The notes: generated by a model from the sequence alone, not told the origin. A DNA stretch of 57,443 nucleotides from Alphaproteobacteria bacterium (GCA_016869375.1 VGEH01000008.1:1-57443), one strand, 5' to 3'. Positions 43,791 to 51,982 are shown, counted from the stretch's first letter. Translations and numbers: made by a program.

Positions 43791-44695
43791 GCGATCAGAC
43801 AGGCGATCGTGATGGCGAGGCCGGCGTCGCGGTTGCTTTTGAACTTGGCGAGGCAGTCCTTGGGATCGTCGAGATCCACGGTCTTTGCCTGCCAGACGAA
43901 ATGCAGCACCGCGGCAGCGAGCGCGGCGTAGTAGGGCCAGGCGGCCTCGGCCGCGATACCTGCGGCGACCAGCAACGCGGTCGCGCCGGCGTAGAAGAAT
44001 ACGAGCCAAGGCTTGGTCGAGCGGCCGAGCAGGAGCGCTGTCGACTTCACGCCGATCTTCGCGTCGTCCGCCTTGTCCTGATGCGCGTAGATCGTGTCGT
44101 AGCCGAGCGTCCAGAAGATGCCGGCGGCGTAGAGAATGATCGCCGGCGTCTCGATCGCGCCGCTGACTGCGGCCCAGCCGACCAGCGCGCCCCAGTTGAA
44201 GGCGACGCCGAGCACGAGCTGCGGCCAGAAAGTCACGCGCTTGGCCAGCGGATACAGCACGACGACGCCCATCACCGCGAAGCCGGTGACGATGGCGGCG
44301 CGGTTGAGCTGCAGCAGGACGGCCAAGCCGATCAGCAGCAGGACGGCGAGGAAGACGAACGCGGCCGGCAGGCCGATGCGTCCGGAAGCGAGCGGCCGGT
44401 CGGCGGTGCGCGCCACCTTGGCGTCGATGTCGCGATCCCAGAAATCGTTGATGACGCAGCCGGCGCCGCGCATGACCAGCGCGCCGATGCCGAAGAGAAG
44501 GAAAAGGTCCCAGCGCGTATCGCCGCCCGGCGCGAGCGCCGTTCCCCACCAGCATGGCAGCAGCAGGAGCCAGGTGCCGATGGGCCGGTCGAAGCGCGCA
44601 AGCCGGGCATAGGGCCGTGCGCCCTCGGGCAGGAAGCGATCGACCCAGTCGCCGGCGCGGATATCCGAAGCAGTCACCCGGCCGCCGTAAAGCAC
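43787..44695 (-). CDS. ubiA: 4-hydroxybenzoate polyprenyltransferase UbiA
   Basis: The product is 302 residues with eight to nine membrane helices. The first Asp-rich motif is GCVINDFWDRDIDAKV and the second DTIYAHQDKADDAKIG, both binding Mg-polyprenyl diphosphate. It attaches the polyprenyl tail to 4-hydroxybenzoate in the inner membrane, the committed membrane step of ubiquinone synthesis. RPYARLARFDRPIGTWLLLL is the standard N-terminal helix. ubiD lies nearby on the same strand, and rsmE/gshA follow on the other side as in many alphaproteobacteria. Confidence 0.97.
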   Translation of the reverse strand: MLYGGRVTASDIRAGDWVDRFLPEGARPYARLARFDRPIGTWLLLLPCWWGTALAPGGDTRWDLFLLFGIGALVMRGAGCVINDFWDRDIDAKVARTADRPLASGRIGLPAAFVFLAVLLLIGLAVLLQLNRAAIVTGFAVMGVVVLYPLAKRVTFWPQLVLGVAFNWGALVGWAAVSGAIETPAIILYAAGIFWTLGYDTIYAHQDKADDAKIGVKSTALLLGRSTKPWLVFFYAGATALLVAAGIAAEAAWPYYAALAAAVLHFVWQAKTVDLDDPKDCLAKFKSNRDAGLAITIACLIA

Positions 44696-44718
44696 GGCGA
44701 GCGACGATGCAACCGCGA

Positions 44719-46794
44719 TCAGAAACGATAGCGCTCGATCAGAACCTGGCGTCCGCCTGGCAGCAGCACGATCGCGTGGGTCGTATCGCTGAACATCACC
44801 GTGATGTGGCCGGTCTGGGTCGCCGAATCCGGCTCGCGGAAGCTCTGTCCAAGCGCCTGACCGCCCCGATACGAGACGAGCGTGCCCTCGAAGACATGCG
44901 GGCTCGTCATCGTCGCCATGGATATGGACCAGCGGGAGCTACCGTCCGAGTCATAGTGGAAGACGCCGAGCATCAGGCGGTTGCCTTGGACCTCGATCGC
45001 GTAGCCGGTCCCGCCTTCGCTCGGTGTCCACCACCAGCCCGTCTCCGGAACGAACGAGGCGCGGTCGGCGCCGATCCCGCCGTTGGCAAAGGTGAAGCGT
45101 TCGAGCGCGACGTTGGTGCCGCCTGCGGTCATTGTCGCGCGCGTCGCGGAGGAAAGCGAGAAGTCGAAGGCGGTGCCACCGGAGAGCGACGTCGGCGCCT
45201 TGTAGGAACCGCCTAGGACCTGGCCGTTGCGGAAGGTGGAAAGCGATCCACGGAAGAATCGCCGGGTCAGGATCTCGGCGCGGCTGACCTGCCAGAGCCA
45301 GTCGCCCGCGCTCTCATAGGCGAACCATCCGAGGAACGCGGCCGCGCCATTGGTCTCGAGGAAGAGCCCGCGTCCCGGCTCGTCGGGATTCCACCACCAT
45401 CCGGTCTGCGCTTCGGCGCCGGGGAAGAGCTGCTGGACCTGCAGGCGGACCGAGCCTTCGCCGCCGGAGAGGCCTGCGACATAGATCAGGTAGGTGGTGC
45501 TGGCGACCCCGGTGAAGGACGCCATCTCACGGCCCTCGGCAACGAGCGTCAGCGCATCCGCGCTGCCGGTATAGACGCCGATGGCCGGCGAGAACTGGTC
45601 GCTGGTCGCCATCGCCGTGGCGAAGGTCGTCGTCGGCGCTGTCCACCGCCACCATGCGCCGGCGCCTCCGGTCGCGCCGGCAGGTGTCGGAGCGTTCGGG
45701 TCACGTGTGGCACCTGTAGTATCGACCACGGTGCTGACGATGCCTGCGCCCATGCGCGATGCGTTGGCGAAGAGCGCGTTGCCGGCTCGGCCCGCGGCGG
45801 CCTGCGCGATCGTGAGCGATTTTCCTTCCAATGATACGGTCGTCGAACGCGCGCCGCCGGTGTTGGCGGGGACGCGAAAGATCGGCCGGCCGAAGCTTGC
45901 GCCGCTGCCGGAGAGCACCTCGAGCCAGGAGGGCTGCGTCCCTTCGACGGTCCAGGCGCAGCCCTGGCCGGTGGTGACCGAAACCAGCGCCTCGCCGGCG
46001 CCGGCGCCGAACTCGACCAGATCGGTCTCGACCCGCAGGTCGCAGGGATCGAGCGCGTTCACGAGCGAATTGAGGAAGTAGCCGAGAACGCGGTTGTTGA
46101 GCCGGGTGAAGCGGACCTGGCCGTCTGCTCGTGTCGAGGCAAAGGCGTGGACGCGGCCGTCCGGGGCGAAGAGCGGCGTGCCGGCGGCGTAGGTCTGAGA
46201 CGACAGGGCGGTCAGGACGTCGTCGCTGCAGATCAAGGCACCGCTCTCCTCGACCTGGCCCGAAGTCGCGGAGACGTAGCCAGCCCATGAATGGGCCGCG
46301 GTGACATAGCTCGTGCAGCCCTCGGTGCGCGCCGGCGAGACGTAGCCGGAACGGTCGCCGAGCGCGCGGTCGAGCACGACGAAACCGATGTCGAAAGCGG
46401 GGTCGCCGCGCTCGGTCCATTCGATGAAGGTGATCAACAGCGAGCCGAAGGCCTGGCCGAAAGGCGTATTGCTGCCGTCGGAGCCTGGCTGGACCCAATA
46501 GTCGAGGGCGAATTCGCCGCCCGCGCCCTGATGGACGCAGCGGCCGGCGGTCATCGCGATCCGCGGCGCCACCATCACGCCGGAGCAGAGGCGGGTGGTG
46601 GCGCCAAACTGGGCGAGGATGCGGACCACCTCGCCGCGGGTTCCGGCGGTAGGCGAGGGCAGATCGGCGGAAGCCGGTGCGATCGCCGGCTGCAGCGCGC
46701 TGGGCGTATGGCTGCGCGTGACGACGCCGGTGTTCGCGCCGGCGGGTGCGAAACCGGAGACGAGAATCGTTAGGATGAGAAGGAAGATACGCAA
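44719..46794 (-). CDS. Secreted trypsin-fold pseudoprotease with BACON-like domain and two GWWW repeats
   Basis: The product is 691 residues. A signal peptide ends near ANT (20-22). Residues 55-245 are a V8/trypsin-like domain, but the His box reads MTAGRCVH (Arg85 for His) and the Ser box TYAAGTPLF (Ala204 for Ser); only the Asp box PAFDIGFVVLD (Asp135) is kept, so proteolysis is unlikely. Residues 255-335 resemble a BACON domain (GCAWTVEGTQPSWLEV), 340-455 a beta-sandwich of PPC type, and two repeats at 464-567 and 585-688 start with TGWWWNPDEPGRG and TGWWWTPSEGGTG. Cysteines pair plausibly (70/86, 160/189). Probably exported binding or inhibitory protein. Confidence 0.8.
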   Translation of the reverse strand: MRIFLLILTILVSGFAPAGANTGVVTRSHTPSALQPAIAPASADLPSPTAGTRGEVVRILAQFGATTRLCSGVMVAPRIAMTAGRCVHQGAGGEFALDYWVQPGSDGSNTPFGQAFGSLLITFIEWTERGDPAFDIGFVVLDRALGDRSGYVSPARTEGCTSYVTAAHSWAGYVSATSGQVEESGALICSDDVLTALSSQTYAAGTPLFAPDGRVHAFASTRADGQVRFTRLNNRVLGYFLNSLVNALDPCDLRVETDLVEFGAGAGEALVSVTTGQGCAWTVEGTQPSWLEVLSGSGASFGRPIFRVPANTGGARSTTVSLEGKSLTIAQAAAGRAGNALFANASRMGAGIVSTVVDTTGATRDPNAPTPAGATGGAGAWWRWTAPTTTFATAMATSDQFSPAIGVYTGSADALTLVAEGREMASFTGVASTTYLIYVAGLSGGEGSVRLQVQQLFPGAEAQTGWWWNPDEPGRGLFLETNGAAAFLGWFAYESAGDWLWQVSRAEILTRRFFRGSLSTFRNGQVLGGSYKAPTSLSGGTAFDFSLSSATRATMTAGGTNVALERFTFANGGIGADRASFVPETGWWWTPSEGGTGYAIEVQGNRLMLGVFHYDSDGSSRWSISMATMTSPHVFEGTLVSYRGGQALGQSFREPDSATQTGHITVMFSDTTHAIVLLPGGRQVLIERYRF

Positions 46795-46920
46795 GTGCCC
46801 GGACCTACTCGAAGCAACTCCCCCCTCTGCCGAGGGTAGGCGGGCGTCCCTTCGCCTTCAAGGCAGCCGCTCGCGACGATCGCGCACTCCGCGTAATCTG
46901 CAGGCCCTTTGAGGATGTTG

Positions 46921-47685
46921 ATGGTGCCACGCAGTCTTGCGACCCGTCTCTTCGTCGATACGCCGCTGGCCTCCGGCATGGAGATCGCGCTCGGCGAGTC
47001 GCATTCGCATCAGCTGAGGAACGTTCTGAGGCTCGCCGAAGGCGACCTCATCGCGCTCTTCAACGGACGTGACGGGGAGTGGTCGGCGCGCCTCGCCGCC
47101 CTGGCCAAGCGGAGCGTGACGATCATCATCGGCGAGCGCCTGCGTCCGCAGCCGACGGAGCCTGATGTCTGGTTGCTCTTCGCTCCGATCAAGGGCCCGC
47201 GGATCGACTGGCTCGTCGAGAAGGCCGCAGAGCTCGGCGCGACCGAGATCCGACCCGTGCTCACCCGACGCACGGTCGTCTCGCGCGTCAATCGGGAGCG
47301 CCTCCAGGCACACGCTGTCGAGGCCGCCGAGCAATGCGAGCGGTTGACAGCTCCGGCGGTGCGCAATTTGGAATCGCTCGAAACTGTCGTCGGCGCGTGG
47401 CCGAAGGAACGTCATCTGTATGTCGCGGCGGAACGGCGTGGTGCCGTACCGATGGCCGAAGCGATTCGTGCGGATGGCGCGCCGGCGGCGATCCTGATCG
47501 GCCCGGAAGGCGGCTTCGATCCGGCGGAGCTTGACCACTTGGCCCAAACGGGGTTCGCTAGCCTGGTCGACCTCGGCCCACGCATCCTGCGTGCGGACAC
47601 GGCGGCGGTGGCGGCGATGGCCCTGTGGCAGGCGCTGGCGCAACCTCCCCTTGCCGGTCGGTCGGGCCACGCCCATATCGCCTGA
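46921..47685 (+). CDS. rsmE: 16S rRNA (uracil(1498)-N(3))-methyltransferase
   Basis: The product is 254 residues. ATG 46921 is chosen because GAGG stands 6 nt upstream and the protein then begins MVPRSLATRLFVD as usual. N-terminal PUA-like domain with HSHQLRNVLRLAEGD, then the SPOUT knot: KAAELGATEIRPVLTRR, EAAEQCERLTAP, the SAM-binding loops LIGPEGGFDPAEL and LGPRILRADTAAVAA. It methylates N3 of U1498 in 16S rRNA. gshA follows 29 nt downstream in the same direction, a conserved alphaproteobacterial order. Confidence 0.97.
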   Translation: MVPRSLATRLFVDTPLASGMEIALGESHSHQLRNVLRLAEGDLIALFNGRDGEWSARLAALAKRSVTIIIGERLRPQPTEPDVWLLFAPIKGPRIDWLVEKAAELGATEIRPVLTRRTVVSRVNRERLQAHAVEAAEQCERLTAPAVRNLESLETVVGAWPKERHLYVAAERRGAVPMAEAIRADGAPAAILIGPEGGFDPAELDHLAQTGFASLVDLGPRILRADTAAVAAMALWQALAQPPLAGRSGHAHIA

Positions 47686-47714
47686 AAACTACAAACCGCT
47701 GGAATCCCCACAGC

Positions 47715-49082
47715 ATGTCCCGTCCGCCTGAGGCCCAGGGCGCTCCGATCACATCGAAGCGCCAGCTGATCGAGTACATCGAGAAGGGCAACAAGCCCAA
47801 GGACGCCTGGAGGATCGGGACCGAGCACGAGAAATTCGCTTATCGTCGCTCCGATCTGAAGCCGCTGCCCTATGACGGGCCGGACGGCATCGGCGCCATC
47901 CTTGAAGGCATGACCCGCTTCGGCTGGGAACGCGTTCAGGAGAACGGCAAGACCATCGCGCTCTCCAAGGACGCCGGTGCGATCACCCTCGAGCCCGGCG
48001 GACAGTTCGAGCTTTCCGGGGCGCCGCTCAAGACCATCCATCAGACCTGCGACGAGGTGAACGAGCATCTCGACCAGGTGCGCGAGATCGACAACGAGCT
48101 CGGCACCGCGATGATGGGGCTCGGCTTCAATCCGAAGTGGAAGCGCGACGAGATCCCGTGGATGCCGAAGGGCCGCTACAAGATCATGCGCGCCTACATG
48201 CCGAAGAAGGGCAGCCTCGGTCTCGACATGATGACGCGCACCTATACCGTGCAGGTGAATCTCGACTTCTCGAGCGAAGCCGACATGGTCGAGAAGTTCC
48301 GCGCCAGCCTCGCGCTCCAGCCGATCGCGACCGCGCTCTTCGCGAACTCGCCCTTCACCGAAGGCAAGCCCAACGGCTTCCAGAGCTATCGCAGCCATAT
48401 CTGGACCGATACCGACCCCGACCGCTGCGGCATCCTGCCCTTCGTCTTCGAGCCGGGGATGAGCTTCGAGCGCTATGTCGACTACCTGCTCGACGTGCCC
48501 ATGTACTTCGTCTACCGCAACGACCAGTACCTCGACTTCTCCGGCCGCTCGTTCCGCGACTTCATGGCCGGGCGCTTCCGCGACGAGGTCAAGGACGAGC
48601 CGCGCATCACCGACTTCACCGATCACCTGACGACGGTTTTCCCGGAAGTGCGCATGAAGCGCTTCCTCGAGATGCGTGGTGCCGATGGCGGCCCCTGGAA
48701 GCGCCTTTGTGCGCTGCCGGCGCTGTGGGTCGGCCTTCTTTACGACCAGGGCGCTCTCGACCAGGCGAGCCAGCTGATCAAGGACTGGACGCTTGCCGAC
48801 CACGAGCAGCTCCGCCGCGATGTGCCGCGATTGGGACTTAAGACGCCGTTCAAGGGCCGCACGGTGCGCGAGGTCGCGCTCGACGTGCTCAGGATCGCGC
48901 GCGCGGGCCTCAAGGCGCGCAATGCGCTCGATCGCATGGGCGCCGCCGACGAGACGCATTTCCTCGACTCCCTCCAGGCGATCGCGGAGTCGGGGCGCAC
49001 GGCGTCGGATATGATGCTGGAAGCCTACGAGACGCGCTGGAACCGCTCGGTCGACCCGGTCTTCAGCGAGCAGGCCTACTGA
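47715..49082 (+). CDS. gshA: Glutamate--cysteine ligase, plant/alphaproteobacterial type
   Basis: The product is 455 residues from ATG 47715 (the frame is open upstream into rsmE). The GCS2 family pattern is clear: WRIGTEHEKFAYR with the acidic Mg-ATP ligands near residue 40, TLEPGGQFELSGAP near residue 95, YMPKKGSLGLDMMTRTYTVQ near residue 160, and the two cysteine regions RCGIL and KRLCALPALW. It joins Glu and Cys to gamma-glutamylcysteine, the first step of glutathione synthesis. A GST gene and nitrile hydratase genes follow closely and are probably co-transcribed. Confidence 0.97.
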   Translation: MSRPPEAQGAPITSKRQLIEYIEKGNKPKDAWRIGTEHEKFAYRRSDLKPLPYDGPDGIGAILEGMTRFGWERVQENGKTIALSKDAGAITLEPGGQFELSGAPLKTIHQTCDEVNEHLDQVREIDNELGTAMMGLGFNPKWKRDEIPWMPKGRYKIMRAYMPKKGSLGLDMMTRTYTVQVNLDFSSEADMVEKFRASLALQPIATALFANSPFTEGKPNGFQSYRSHIWTDTDPDRCGILPFVFEPGMSFERYVDYLLDVPMYFVYRNDQYLDFSGRSFRDFMAGRFRDEVKDEPRITDFTDHLTTVFPEVRMKRFLEMRGADGGPWKRLCALPALWVGLLYDQGALDQASQLIKDWTLADHEQLRRDVPRLGLKTPFKGRTVREVALDVLRIARAGLKARNALDRMGAADETHFLDSLQAIAESGRTASDMMLEAYETRWNRSVDPVFSEQAY

Positions 49083-49101
49083 TCGGAAAAGGAGAAAAGC
49101 G

Positions 49102-49794
49102 ATGATCGAGCTCTACACCTGGCCGACGCCGAACGGGTTCAAGGTCTCGATCATGCTTGAAGAGCTCGGCATGCCGTACAACGTGCATGCGATCGACATC
49201 GGGGCCGGCGACCAGTTTGCGCCGGACTTCCTTAAGATCAGCCCCAACAACAAGATGCCGGCGCTCGTCGACACCGACGGTCCCGGCGGCAGGCCGATTT
49301 CGCTGTTCGAGTCCGGCGCCATCCTGCTCTACCTCGCGGAGAAGACCGGAAGGTTCATCCCGAAGGACAAGCCGGGCTACTGGACGGCCGTGCAGTGGGT
49401 GATGTGGCAGATGGCCGGCTTCGGCCCGATGCTGGGCCAGCTCGGCCACTTCAAGAACTACGCGCCGGAGCCGCTGCCCTACGCCATCGACCGCTACGCG
49501 AACGAGGCCGGGCGCCTCTACCGCGTGCTCGACAAGCGCCTGGGCGAAGTCGAATACCTCGCCGGCGACTATGGCGTCGCCGACATGGCGGTGTTCCCCT
49601 GGTCGCGCGGCTGGGAGCGCCATGGCCAAAAGCTCGACGACATCCCGAACTTCAAGCGCTGGTTCACCGCCATCAACGAGCGGCCGGCGGTCAGGAAGGG
49701 TGTCGCCGTCCTCGCCGACCGCCAGCGCCAGGGGCCGATCGACGAGAAGTCGCGCGAGAACCTGTTCGGCAAGGCCCAATACGCGAAGAGGTGA
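49102..49794 (+). CDS. Glutathione S-transferase, nu class (YfcG-like disulfide-bond oxidoreductase)
   Basis: The product is 230 residues behind an AAAAGGAG site. Thioredoxin-like N-terminal domain with LYTWPTPNGFKVSIMLEELG, where Thr9-Pro-Asn11 are the glutathione contacts of the nu class, then ISPNNKMPALVD and LFESGAILLYLAEKTG; the alpha-helical C-terminal domain starts near 90. Nu-class GSTs such as YfcG reduce disulfides with two bound glutathiones and have little classical transferase activity. It sits 19 nt after gshA and 2 nt before the nitrile hydratase genes, which suggests a role in thiol handling for that enzyme. Confidence 0.92.
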   Translation: MIELYTWPTPNGFKVSIMLEELGMPYNVHAIDIGAGDQFAPDFLKISPNNKMPALVDTDGPGGRPISLFESGAILLYLAEKTGRFIPKDKPGYWTAVQWVMWQMAGFGPMLGQLGHFKNYAPEPLPYAIDRYANEAGRLYRVLDKRLGEVEYLAGDYGVADMAVFPWSRGWERHGQKLDDIPNFKRWFTAINERPAVRKGVAVLADRQRQGPIDEKSRENLFGKAQYAKR

Positions 49795-49796
49795 CG

Positions 49797-50114
49797 ATGC
49801 GGCAGCACCACGACATGGGCGGCGAGCCCGCGGGCAGGGTCGAGAAGACCGAGCACGACTACGCGCCCTGGGAGAAGCGGGTCGACGCGCTCCTGGTCCT
49901 GCTCTCCGACCGCGAGCGCAGCTTGATCCGGACCGACGAGCTCCGAAAGAACATCGAGGCGATCGGCCCCGATGCCTACGAGAAGATGAGCTACTACGAG
50001 CGCTGGATCACCTCGGTCACGGCGAACCTGCTGCAGCGGGGTGCCATCACCGCCGAAGAGCTTTCCCGCAAGCTCGCCGACGTGGAACGGCGCGAGAAGG
50101 AGGGGCTCCTGTGA
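49797..50114 (+). CDS. Nitrile hydratase beta subunit, N-terminal half as separate protein (ScnB-like)
   Basis: The product is 105 residues. It corresponds to the helical N-terminal half of nitrile hydratase beta: HDMGGEPAG at the start (HDTGG in classic beta chains), APWEKRVDALLVLL, then YEKMSYYERWITSVTANLLQ (YWEHWI in standard beta). The reading frame ends where the linker of the normal 220-230-residue beta chain would run. Splitting of beta into two gene products is the layout of thiocyanate hydrolase (order scnB-scnA-scnC). The next gene overlaps by 4 nt (GTGA). It could also be read as an NHase accessory protein, a homologous family, but the adjoining second half argues for a true subunit. 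Confidence 0.85.
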   Translation: MRQHHDMGGEPAGRVEKTEHDYAPWEKRVDALLVLLSDRERSLIRTDELRKNIEAIGPDAYEKMSYYERWITSVTANLLQRGAITAEELSRKLADVERREKEGLL

Positions 50115-50398
50115 GCCAGGCGCGCTTCCAGCCGGGCGACCGGGTCAAGGTTAGGAACGCCGAGGTGGTCGGGCATATGCGTACGCCCCGCTATATCCGC
50201 GGCCACGAGGGAGAGGTCGAGCGGATTTGCGGCTTCTTCGCCAACCCGGAAGAGCTCGCCTACAATCGCCACGGCCTGCCCAAGCGCGCGCTCTACCGCG
50301 TGCGCTTCGACCAGAAGAAGGTCTGGCCCGACTATCAAGGCCCGGCGGGCGACACCGTCGACGTCGAGATCTACGAGCACTGGCTCGACAAGGCGTGA
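50111..50398 (+). CDS. Nitrile hydratase beta subunit, C-terminal SH3-like half as separate protein (ScnA-like)
   Basis: The product is 95 residues from a GTG inside the previous stop. It equals the C-terminal beta-barrel of nitrile hydratase beta: FQPGDRVKVRNAEVVGHMRT, then PRYIRGHEGEVERICG with the Arg that contacts the metal-centre sulfenic oxygen, and VDVEIYEHWLDKA at the end. Together with the preceding 105-residue protein it rebuilds one beta chain. It would assemble with the alpha subunit encoded 7 nt downstream. Confidence 0.88.
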   Translation: MSQARFQPGDRVKVRNAEVVGHMRTPRYIRGHEGEVERICGFFANPEELAYNRHGLPKRALYRVRFDQKKVWPDYQGPAGDTVDVEIYEHWLDKA

Positions 50399-50405
50399 GG
50401 GGATC

Positions 50406-51047
50406 ATGAGCACGCATCACGACCACGACCACGATCACCACGACCATAAGCATCCGACGCAGCCGGATGTCGACGGGCCGCTGACTTATCATCAGCGACT
50501 CGAGATCGCCGTCCGCGAGCTCCTGATCGAAAAAGGTATCGTCACCGCCGACGAGGTCCGCCGCGCGATCGAGGCGATGGATGCGCGCACGCCGGCGCAG
50601 GGCGCGCGTATCGTCGCCCACGCCTGGGCCGATCCCGCCTACAAGAAGAAGCTGCTCACCGAGCCCCGGGAGGCGTCGCTCGAACTCGGCGTCGATCCGG
50701 GCGTCACCAAGCTCGTGGTCGTCGAGAACACCGACAAGGTCCACAACCTCGTCGTCTGCACGCTCTGCTCCTGCTACCCGCGCTCGATCCTGGGATTGCC
50801 GCCCGACTGGTACAAGAGCCGGGCCTATCGCAGCCGCGCCGTACGCGAGCCGCGCAAGGTCATGTCCGAGTTCGGCCTCGAGATCCCCGACGACATCGCC
50901 GTCCGGGTGCACGACTCGACTGCCGACATGCGCTATCTGGTGTTGCCGAAGCGGCCGAAGGGAACAGAAGGCTGGAGCGAGGAGAAGCTCGCCGCCATCG
51001 TCACCCGCGACACCATGATCGGGATCGCCGAGGCGCGGATTCCCTAG
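50406..51047 (+). CDS. Cobalt-type nitrile hydratase alpha subunit / thiocyanate hydrolase gamma-like
   Basis: The product is 213 residues. The metal-binding claw is VCTLCSCYPR with Cys118, Cys121 and Cys123; Thr in C-T-L-C marks the Co(III) type (Ser in iron enzymes). Downstream WYKSRAYRSRAVREPRKVM is the usual alpha-chain block. In known enzymes Cys121 and Cys123 equivalents are oxidised to sulfinic and sulfenic acids. It hydrates nitriles to amides, or as ScnC hydrolyses thiocyanate. Residues 4-16 are a His/Asp tract (HHDHDHDHHDHKH), possibly a metal loader, since no activator gene follows. Last gene of the rsmE-gshA-GST run. Confidence 0.92.
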   Translation: MSTHHDHDHDHHDHKHPTQPDVDGPLTYHQRLEIAVRELLIEKGIVTADEVRRAIEAMDARTPAQGARIVAHAWADPAYKKKLLTEPREASLELGVDPGVTKLVVVENTDKVHNLVVCTLCSCYPRSILGLPPDWYKSRAYRSRAVREPRKVMSEFGLEIPDDIAVRVHDSTADMRYLVLPKRPKGTEGWSEEKLAAIVTRDTMIGIAEARIP

Positions 51048-51060
51048 CGTTCCCAGAGGG

Positions 51061-51089
51061 TGGACAGGCCCCGCATTCTCTTCTATAAG
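51061..51089 (+). promoter_or_regulatory. Sigma70-type promoter of tRNA-Phe
   Basis: TGGACA (51061-51066) and TATAAG (51084-51089) are separated by exactly 17 nt and end 16 nt before the mature tRNA 5' end. This is the best housekeeping promoter match in the window. Confidence 0.75.
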
Positions 51090-51105
51090 CCTCGCCCTGT
51101 CGGGC

Positions 51106-51181
51106 GCCCAGGTAGCTCAGTTGGTAGAGCATGCGACTGAAAATCGCAGTGTCGGCGGTTCAATTCCGTCCCTGGGCACCA
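51106..51181 (+). tRNA. tRNA-Phe(GAA)
   Basis: A 76-nt cloverleaf: acceptor GCCCAGG pairs with CCTGGGC (51171-51177), D-arm GCTC/GAGC with AGTTGGTA, anticodon stem TGCGA/TCGCA with loop CTGAAAA (anticodon GAA at 51140-51142), T-arm with TTCAATT, discriminator A and an encoded CCA (51179-51181). It reads UUU and UUC. No repeated 3' end is seen downstream, so there is no sign of an integrated element. Confidence 0.98.
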
Positions 51182-51217
51182 CCGACCCCTCCTGCACAAA
51201 TCGACTTTCTCCCTGGT

Positions 51218-51982
51218 CTATCCGCCTGATTTGACGTGCATGACGCCTGCGGCGAGGAAGCCTCCGTCGACGGCAAGCACGGATCCGGTCACGTAGCGGG
51301 CTTCATCGCTGGCGAGGAACAGCGCCGCGGCGGCAACCTCTTCGGGCACGCCGTAGCGGTCGAGCGGTATGCCGCGCCGATAGACGACCCGCGTTTCCGG
51401 CGAGTGCATCCTCTTGACCAGCTCGGTCTCGATGGCGCCGGGCGCCAGCGTGTTGGCGGTGATGCCGTACGGCGCCAGCTCGACCGCCATGACCTTGGTG
51501 AGAGTGATGACACCGCCCTTCGCCGCGCCATACGCAGTGCGGCCGGTGCCGCCTCGGATGCCGGCGGTCGAGGCCAGGGTCACGATGCGGCCGTAGCGGC
51601 GCTCCGCCATCACCTTCGCCACGGCCTGGCAGGTGTAGAAGGTGCCCGAGAGGTCAATGTCGATGATCCGCCGCCATTCCTCCGGCGTGGTGTCGAGGAA
51701 GCTGCGCTCGGCGCCGACGCCGGCGCTATGAATGAGTATGTCGATCTTCCCGAGTTGCCGGGCGGCGTCGGCGGCAAGGCAGGCAGCATCCTCGGGCCGG
51801 CTGACATCCGCCTGGATCGCGACCGAGCTACCGCCGAGCTCGCGCGCGACGGCCTCGGCGCGGCCGGCATCGATATCAACGATCGCGACGCGCGCGCCTT
51901 CGGCTGTGAGCTCCTTGGCGATCGCCTTGCCGATGCCGCTGCCGCCACCGGTCACGACCGCCGTTCGATCCTCGAAGCGCAT
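51218..51982 (-). CDS. SDR-family NAD(P)-dependent oxidoreductase (3-oxoacyl-ACP reductase-like)
   Basis: The product is 254 residues from ATG 51982. Classical SDR: TGGGSGIGKAIAKEL near residue 11, Asp for NAD preference at the end of strand 2 (VAIVDIDAGR), HSAGVG for the NAG position, Ser in LASTAG, YGAAKGG as YxxxK, and VTGSVLAVDGGFLA near the end. The enzyme reduces or oxidises a small keto/hydroxy substrate. Single gene on the minus strand between tRNA-Phe and a divergent glycosyltransferase. A frame open far upstream to 53011 is chance. Confidence 0.9.
   Translation of the reverse strand: MRFEDRTAVVTGGGSGIGKAIAKELTAEGARVAIVDIDAGRAEAVARELGGSSVAIQADVSRPEDAACLAADAARQLGKIDILIHSAGVGAERSFLDTTPEEWRRIIDIDLSGTFYTCQAVAKVMAERRYGRIVTLASTAGIRGGTGRTAYGAAKGGVITLTKVMAVELAPYGITANTLAPGAIETELVKRMHSPETRVVYRRGIPLDRYGVPEEVAAAALFLASDEARYVTGSVLAVDGGFLAAGVMHVKSGG

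Noticed and set aside
51106..51181. tRNA-Phe as an attachment site of an integrated element
   Set aside because: No integrase and no repeat of the tRNA 3' end is seen on either side; the flanks are ordinary genes.
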